From contig NZ_JAFBCZ010000013.1 in the NCBI RefSeq assembly GCF_016907925.1, positions 62,001-126,000 on the forward strand: a DNA stretch of 64,000 nt, given 5' to 3'. The notes beneath the pieces are model-generated. The model did not search any database. It saw only the letters and a program-made list of their open reading frames with translations, and was not told the origin of the DNA. Made by a program: the position numbers and the translations under genes. Origin of the DNA: Herpetosiphon giganteus (lineage in GTDB: Bacteria; Chloroflexota; Chloroflexia; Chloroflexales; Herpetosiphonaceae). Position 1 is the first letter of the stretch. The number at the start of each line of letters is the position of its first letter. Positions 61,464 through 64,000 of this stretch are shown piece after piece.

Positions 61464-63329
61464 ATGCGCATCGAAGATTTAATTGGCAAGCAACTTGGGC
61501 GCTATAAAATTACGCGCATTCTTGGGCGTGGCGGCATGGCCGCAGTATTTGAGGCCGACGATACGATTTTACGCCGCCCAATTGCGCTCAAAGTGTTGTA
61601 TGCCCAATATGTTGCTGATGCCGACTTGGTGGAGCGTTTTCGGCGTGAAGCTATTTTGGCTGCTCGCTTGGAGCATACCAACATTGTGCCAATTTATGAT
61701 GTTGGCGAATCAGATGGCGTGGTCTATATCGCCATGAAGTTGCTTAGCGGGCGCTCGCTGCAAGATACATTATTAATCGATAGCTCGATGTCGCCTGAAC
61801 AAGTGGGCGAAATTGTGCGCCAAGTTGCCAGCGCCTTGGATTATGCCCACGGTCGCGGCGTGGTGCATCGCGATATTAAGCCGGGCAATGTGATGCTCGA
61901 TGACAATAACCAGGTTATTTTGACCGACTTTGGGATTGCCAAATCGCTTGATACGCCTGGGCTTACTTCGACCGGCGTGATGATTGGCACGCCCGATTAT
62001 ATGGCTCCAGAGCAGATCGACAGCAAAATTGGCCCAGTTGATGCGCGCGCTGATATTTATTCGCTCGCCGTCATGGCCTATCGCATGCTCACTGGCGTGC
62101 GGCCTTTTGATGGCTCGACCACCGATATTTTGCTGGCCCATCTTTCGCGAGTTCCCGAAGCTGCTTCATTGCGCAACCCGCATGTGCCGCCATCGATCGA
62201 TGCAGTGCTGAGTGCGGCGCTGGCCAAAAATCCTGCCGAGCGGACCAAATCAGCTGGCTTATTTGCCCGCTCCTTGAATGAAGCAATTGGAGCGCCGACT
62301 GGCGTTGCCACCACGCCACCACCTGGAGCCAAGCAGGCCGTGGTTATTCCAAGCGTTGCAGCCGAGCAAATTGTGGCCAAGGCTCAAGCTACGAGCACCA
62401 AACCATCAACAACAACGCGGCGCAAACGTCCAGCAACCTGGCCAATTCTGTTGCTAATTGGCACGATCATCACTGGCGTGCTGATGTTTGTCACCGATAC
62501 AGTTTTGGATAATCGCCAAGAAGCGCGCCAAACTCTGGCCACCGAAGCCGCCGAACGGGAGCAATTTCGAACCCAAGTTGCTCAAAATGGAGTAACGCAG
62601 ACAGCCATGGCTGGGCAAATGAACCAAACTGCTACGCCGACGCTGGTTATCAGCAGCACGGCCACCGTTGAGGCCAGCGCACCAAGCCCAACCGCAGCCA
62701 GCGAAGCACCAAGCCAAGTTGCCCAAGTCACAAACCGACCAGCTGTGACGCAAGCGCTGCCAGTCGCGCCAACCAGTGAGCCAACCACTCCACCAACCAA
62801 TAATCTGCCAACCGCAACGCTCGCGCCAACGTCGATTAGCCTCTGTCTTGGGCCATTGCAAGGTGGCTTTGGCAGTCTCTGGCGCAATAATCCAAGCGTT
62901 GCCGAAGCCTTGGGCTGCCCAACCACTGGCGAAGCAGCAAGCACGGCCTCAATTCAATATTTTGATGGTGGCATGATGTATTGGGTTGGCACGAGCGACC
63001 AAATTTATGTCTACTACAGCCCTGCCGCCAGCGGCGCGTGGCAAGGCTTTGCCAATCCCAACGACCCTTCCTATGACGAACCACGCGAAACCGCACCAGC
63101 TGGCAAATTGGAGCCAATTCGTGGTTTTGGGACGCTTTGGCATACGCTTGGCGGCATTCGCGAGGCGCTTGGCTGGGCCAACAGCCCCGAATATCCAATC
63201 ACTGGTGTGGTGCAATATTTCCCCAATGGGCTGATGTTGCACTCGCCTGCGCTCGAAGGTCGCCCCGCCCGGATTTGGGTCATGACCAACGATGGCACAT
63301 GGAGCCGTTATACCGATCCGAATAGTTAG
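61464..63329 (+). CDS. Transmembrane Ser/Thr protein kinase, PknB-like
   Basis: A 621-residue Hanks-type kinase. The catalytic domain spans residues 14-272: Gly loop LGRGGMAAVFEA, Lys43 in ALKVL, HRD at 135-137 and DFG at 155-157, with GTPDYMAPEQ. After a Thr/Lys/Arg juxtamembrane segment a single helix (about 325-345) leads to a Thr/Pro/Ala-rich stalk and a C-terminal extracytoplasmic region with two similar Trp-containing modules (GGFGSLWRNNPSVAEALG and RGFGTLWHTLGGIREALG), perhaps a ligand-binding repeat. GGAGGA precedes ATG 61464. Confidence 0.93.
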   Translation: MRIEDLIGKQLGRYKITRILGRGGMAAVFEADDTILRRPIALKVLYAQYVADADLVERFRREAILAARLEHTNIVPIYDVGESDGVVYIAMKLLSGRSLQDTLLIDSSMSPEQVGEIVRQVASALDYAHGRGVVHRDIKPGNVMLDDNNQVILTDFGIAKSLDTPGLTSTGVMIGTPDYMAPEQIDSKIGPVDARADIYSLAVMAYRMLTGVRPFDGSTTDILLAHLSRVPEAASLRNPHVPPSIDAVLSAALAKNPAERTKSAGLFARSLNEAIGAPTGVATTPPPGAKQAVVIPSVAAEQIVAKAQATSTKPSTTTRRKRPATWPILLLIGTIITGVLMFVTDTVLDNRQEARQTLATEAAEREQFRTQVAQNGVTQTAMAGQMNQTATPTLVISSTATVEASAPSPTAASEAPSQVAQVTNRPAVTQALPVAPTSEPTTPPTNNLPTATLAPTSISLCLGPLQGGFGSLWRNNPSVAEALGCPTTGEAASTASIQYFDGGMMYWVGTSDQIYVYYSPAASGAWQGFANPNDPSYDEPRETAPAGKLEPIRGFGTLWHTLGGIREALGWANSPEYPITGVVQYFPNGLMLHSPALEGRPARIWVMTNDGTWSRYTDPNS

Positions 63330-63482
63330 AAAAACATAGAGCATAGAGCATAAAGAATAAGTAGTGTAGTGGGGAGAAAAATAAAAGCTAGAAATCAGAT
63401 AATTGAAACTTTTTCTGAATGAACATACTATCAATCTATGCATCTTGATAGAAATATTCAAAAAATTAGATTAAATAGAAAA

Positions 63483-63510
63483 AGCTTGCCTTGATGGCAA
63501 GCTCTTCTAT
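63483..63510 (+). terminator. Possible terminator downstream of the kinase gene
   Basis: AGCTTGCC pairs with GGCAAGCT around TTGAT and is followed by CTTCTATTTTA. It lies 154 bp after the kinase stop; the intervening stretch has CATAGAGCATAGAGCATA strings. Confidence 0.55.
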
Positions 63511-63658
63511 TTTAGTTGAATATCTTTTTTATTGTTGTGAGAATAAAAAAGGAATAGTCAACAGTCTCGTTTTAAACTCCTCAGGGCGGAGCAATTTCAT
63601 GGTATAACTTTTTCTCAGTTTCGTCAAATACTGAAACGTATAGTATAACATCTACGTA

Positions 63659-63686
63659 TTGATATGGCAATAACATGTTGTATACT
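63659..63686 (+). promoter_or_regulatory. Promoter in the AT-rich end segment
   Basis: TTGATA (63659-63664), 16 bp and TATACT (63681-63686). A CAGTAAATTTATTACTG inverted repeat follows at about 63695-63711, in the leader of the micro-ORF. Confidence 0.6.
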
Positions 63687-63732
63687 GTTAGGCAGCAGTA
63701 AATTTATTACTGTTATATCCATAGGAGTTTTT

Positions 63733-63780
63733 ATGAAGTTTTGTCCATTTTCCCGCTTTAAGCCTCCAAAGAGCCAATAG
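63733..63780 (+). CDS. Micro-ORF, 15 aa
   Basis: ATG 63733 to TAG 63780 encodes MKFCPFSRFKPPKSQ. AGGAG lies 6 nt upstream, and a promoter at 63659 leads into it. It could be a regulatory leader peptide or a chance frame. It ends 4 bp before the second 27-bp direct repeat. Confidence 0.35.
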   Translation: MKFCPFSRFKPPKSQ

Positions 63781-63894
63781 CCTTTGTGAGAATAAAAAAG
63801 GAATAGTCAAACTCCATCGTTTATGTGGATGAGTGACTAATTCCAAGCTCGATTGGTTGGTCGGATACTTATTTACAAACAATGGAGGTTGTCT

Positions 63895-64000
63895 ATTACG
63901 GACAATTCATATTTGAAGTTGACGGCATTTAAGTGTGCTGTTGTGTGTATGCTTGTTTGTTTCATCATTTTCCTATATCTGCAACAAGATGCTTTATGGG
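63895..64000 (+). CDS. Partial open frame at the window edge, one transmembrane segment
   Basis: A frame without stop runs from after TAA 63840 to the window end. A good GGAGG at 63884-63888 is followed 6 nt later by ATT ACG GAC, so an ATT start, or a TTG (63913 or 63889), must be assumed. The visible part includes AVVCMLVCFIIFLYLQQDALW, a membrane or signal-anchor helix. Whether it is a gene cannot be settled without the sequence beyond the edge. Confidence 0.35.
   Translation, partial: MTDNSYLKLTAFKCAVVCMLVCFIIFLYLQQDALW

Larger units (their letters stand above)
63535..63810. repeat. 27-bp direct repeats 249 bp apart
   Basis: TTGTGAGAATAAAAAAGGAA-TAGTCAA occurs at 63535-63561 and, identically, at 63784-63810. 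They bracket an AT-rich segment with a promoter and a micro-ORF. Nothing else in the window matches them. Confidence 0.85.

Noticed and set aside
63688-63882. 64-codon minus-strand frame in the AT-rich end
   Set aside because: It spans one of the direct repeats, has no ribosome-binding site and is opposite the promoter and micro-ORF.

Overview
The window looks like a chromosomal segment of a filamentous Chloroflexota bacterium, most likely Herpetosiphon or a close relative. This is an inference from gene content: a menaquinol-type cytochrome bc operon with a fused b subunit, close to 50% GC, and intergenic regions packed with short dispersed repeats. No database search was possible. Nearly all genes are ordinary housekeeping or accessory genes. 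No prophage, insertion sequence with a transposase, or CRISPR array is visible.

Layout. 0-13.3 kb: 5' part of gatA, a GNAT enzyme, methylmalonyl-CoA mutase large subunit, a large RecQ-type helicase, a three-gene lipoprotein operon with a duplicated flank, an MBL-fold hydrolase, pyrimidine-nucleoside phosphorylase and the NAD(P)HX repair enzyme. 13.3-23.5 kb: dihydrolipoyl dehydrogenase, a glycosyltransferase, a membrane-tethered Mrr-like nuclease, typA, an MFS exporter and an M14 carboxypeptidase. 23.6-27.9 kb: respiratory operon (Rieske, cytochrome b, dihaem cytochrome c, membrane protein) behind a recognisable promoter. 28-32 kb: zinc-ribbon protein, M3 oligopeptidase, tRNA-Val(GAC) and a cytochrome P450 behind a palindromic operator. 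32.3-38.6 kb: the prkA-yhbH-spoVR stress/sporulation-type module, interrupted by a four-helix-bundle gene. 39-42.5 kb: DMT transporter, HAD phosphatase, cutA and an orphan response regulator.

42.5-50.9 kb is an arginine biosynthesis cluster on the minus strand, transcribed argC-argB-argA-argG-argJ-argH-argF. Upstream of argC is the most interesting object found. A consensus promoter drives an almost leaderless 33-codon reading frame rich in arginine codons. It is followed by an intrinsic terminator, and a segment in the reading frame is nearly identical to the terminator's 3' arm. This is the architecture of a ribosome-mediated transcription attenuator responding to arginine.

50.9-64 kb: a helix-turn-helix/citrate synthase fusion divergent from a normal citrate synthase, a GNAT, a terpene-synthase-like protein with altered metal-binding motifs, lipoproteins and membrane proteins, an FtsK-like protein with changed Walker motifs, a cysteine-poor redoxin, a GT4 glycosyltransferase and a transmembrane Ser/Thr kinase. 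The last 600 bp are AT-rich, with 27-bp direct repeats and a promoter-driven micro-ORF.

At least four families of intergenic repeats recur throughout: a roughly 68-bp double hairpin (family A), a C-rich hairpin often in inverted pairs (family B), GGATGAA/TTCATCC heptamers, and CGAAGGACA-type or CATAGAGCATAGAA-type strings. Several protein starts were moved inward from the longest open frame because the extension runs through such repeats or lacks a ribosome-binding site.
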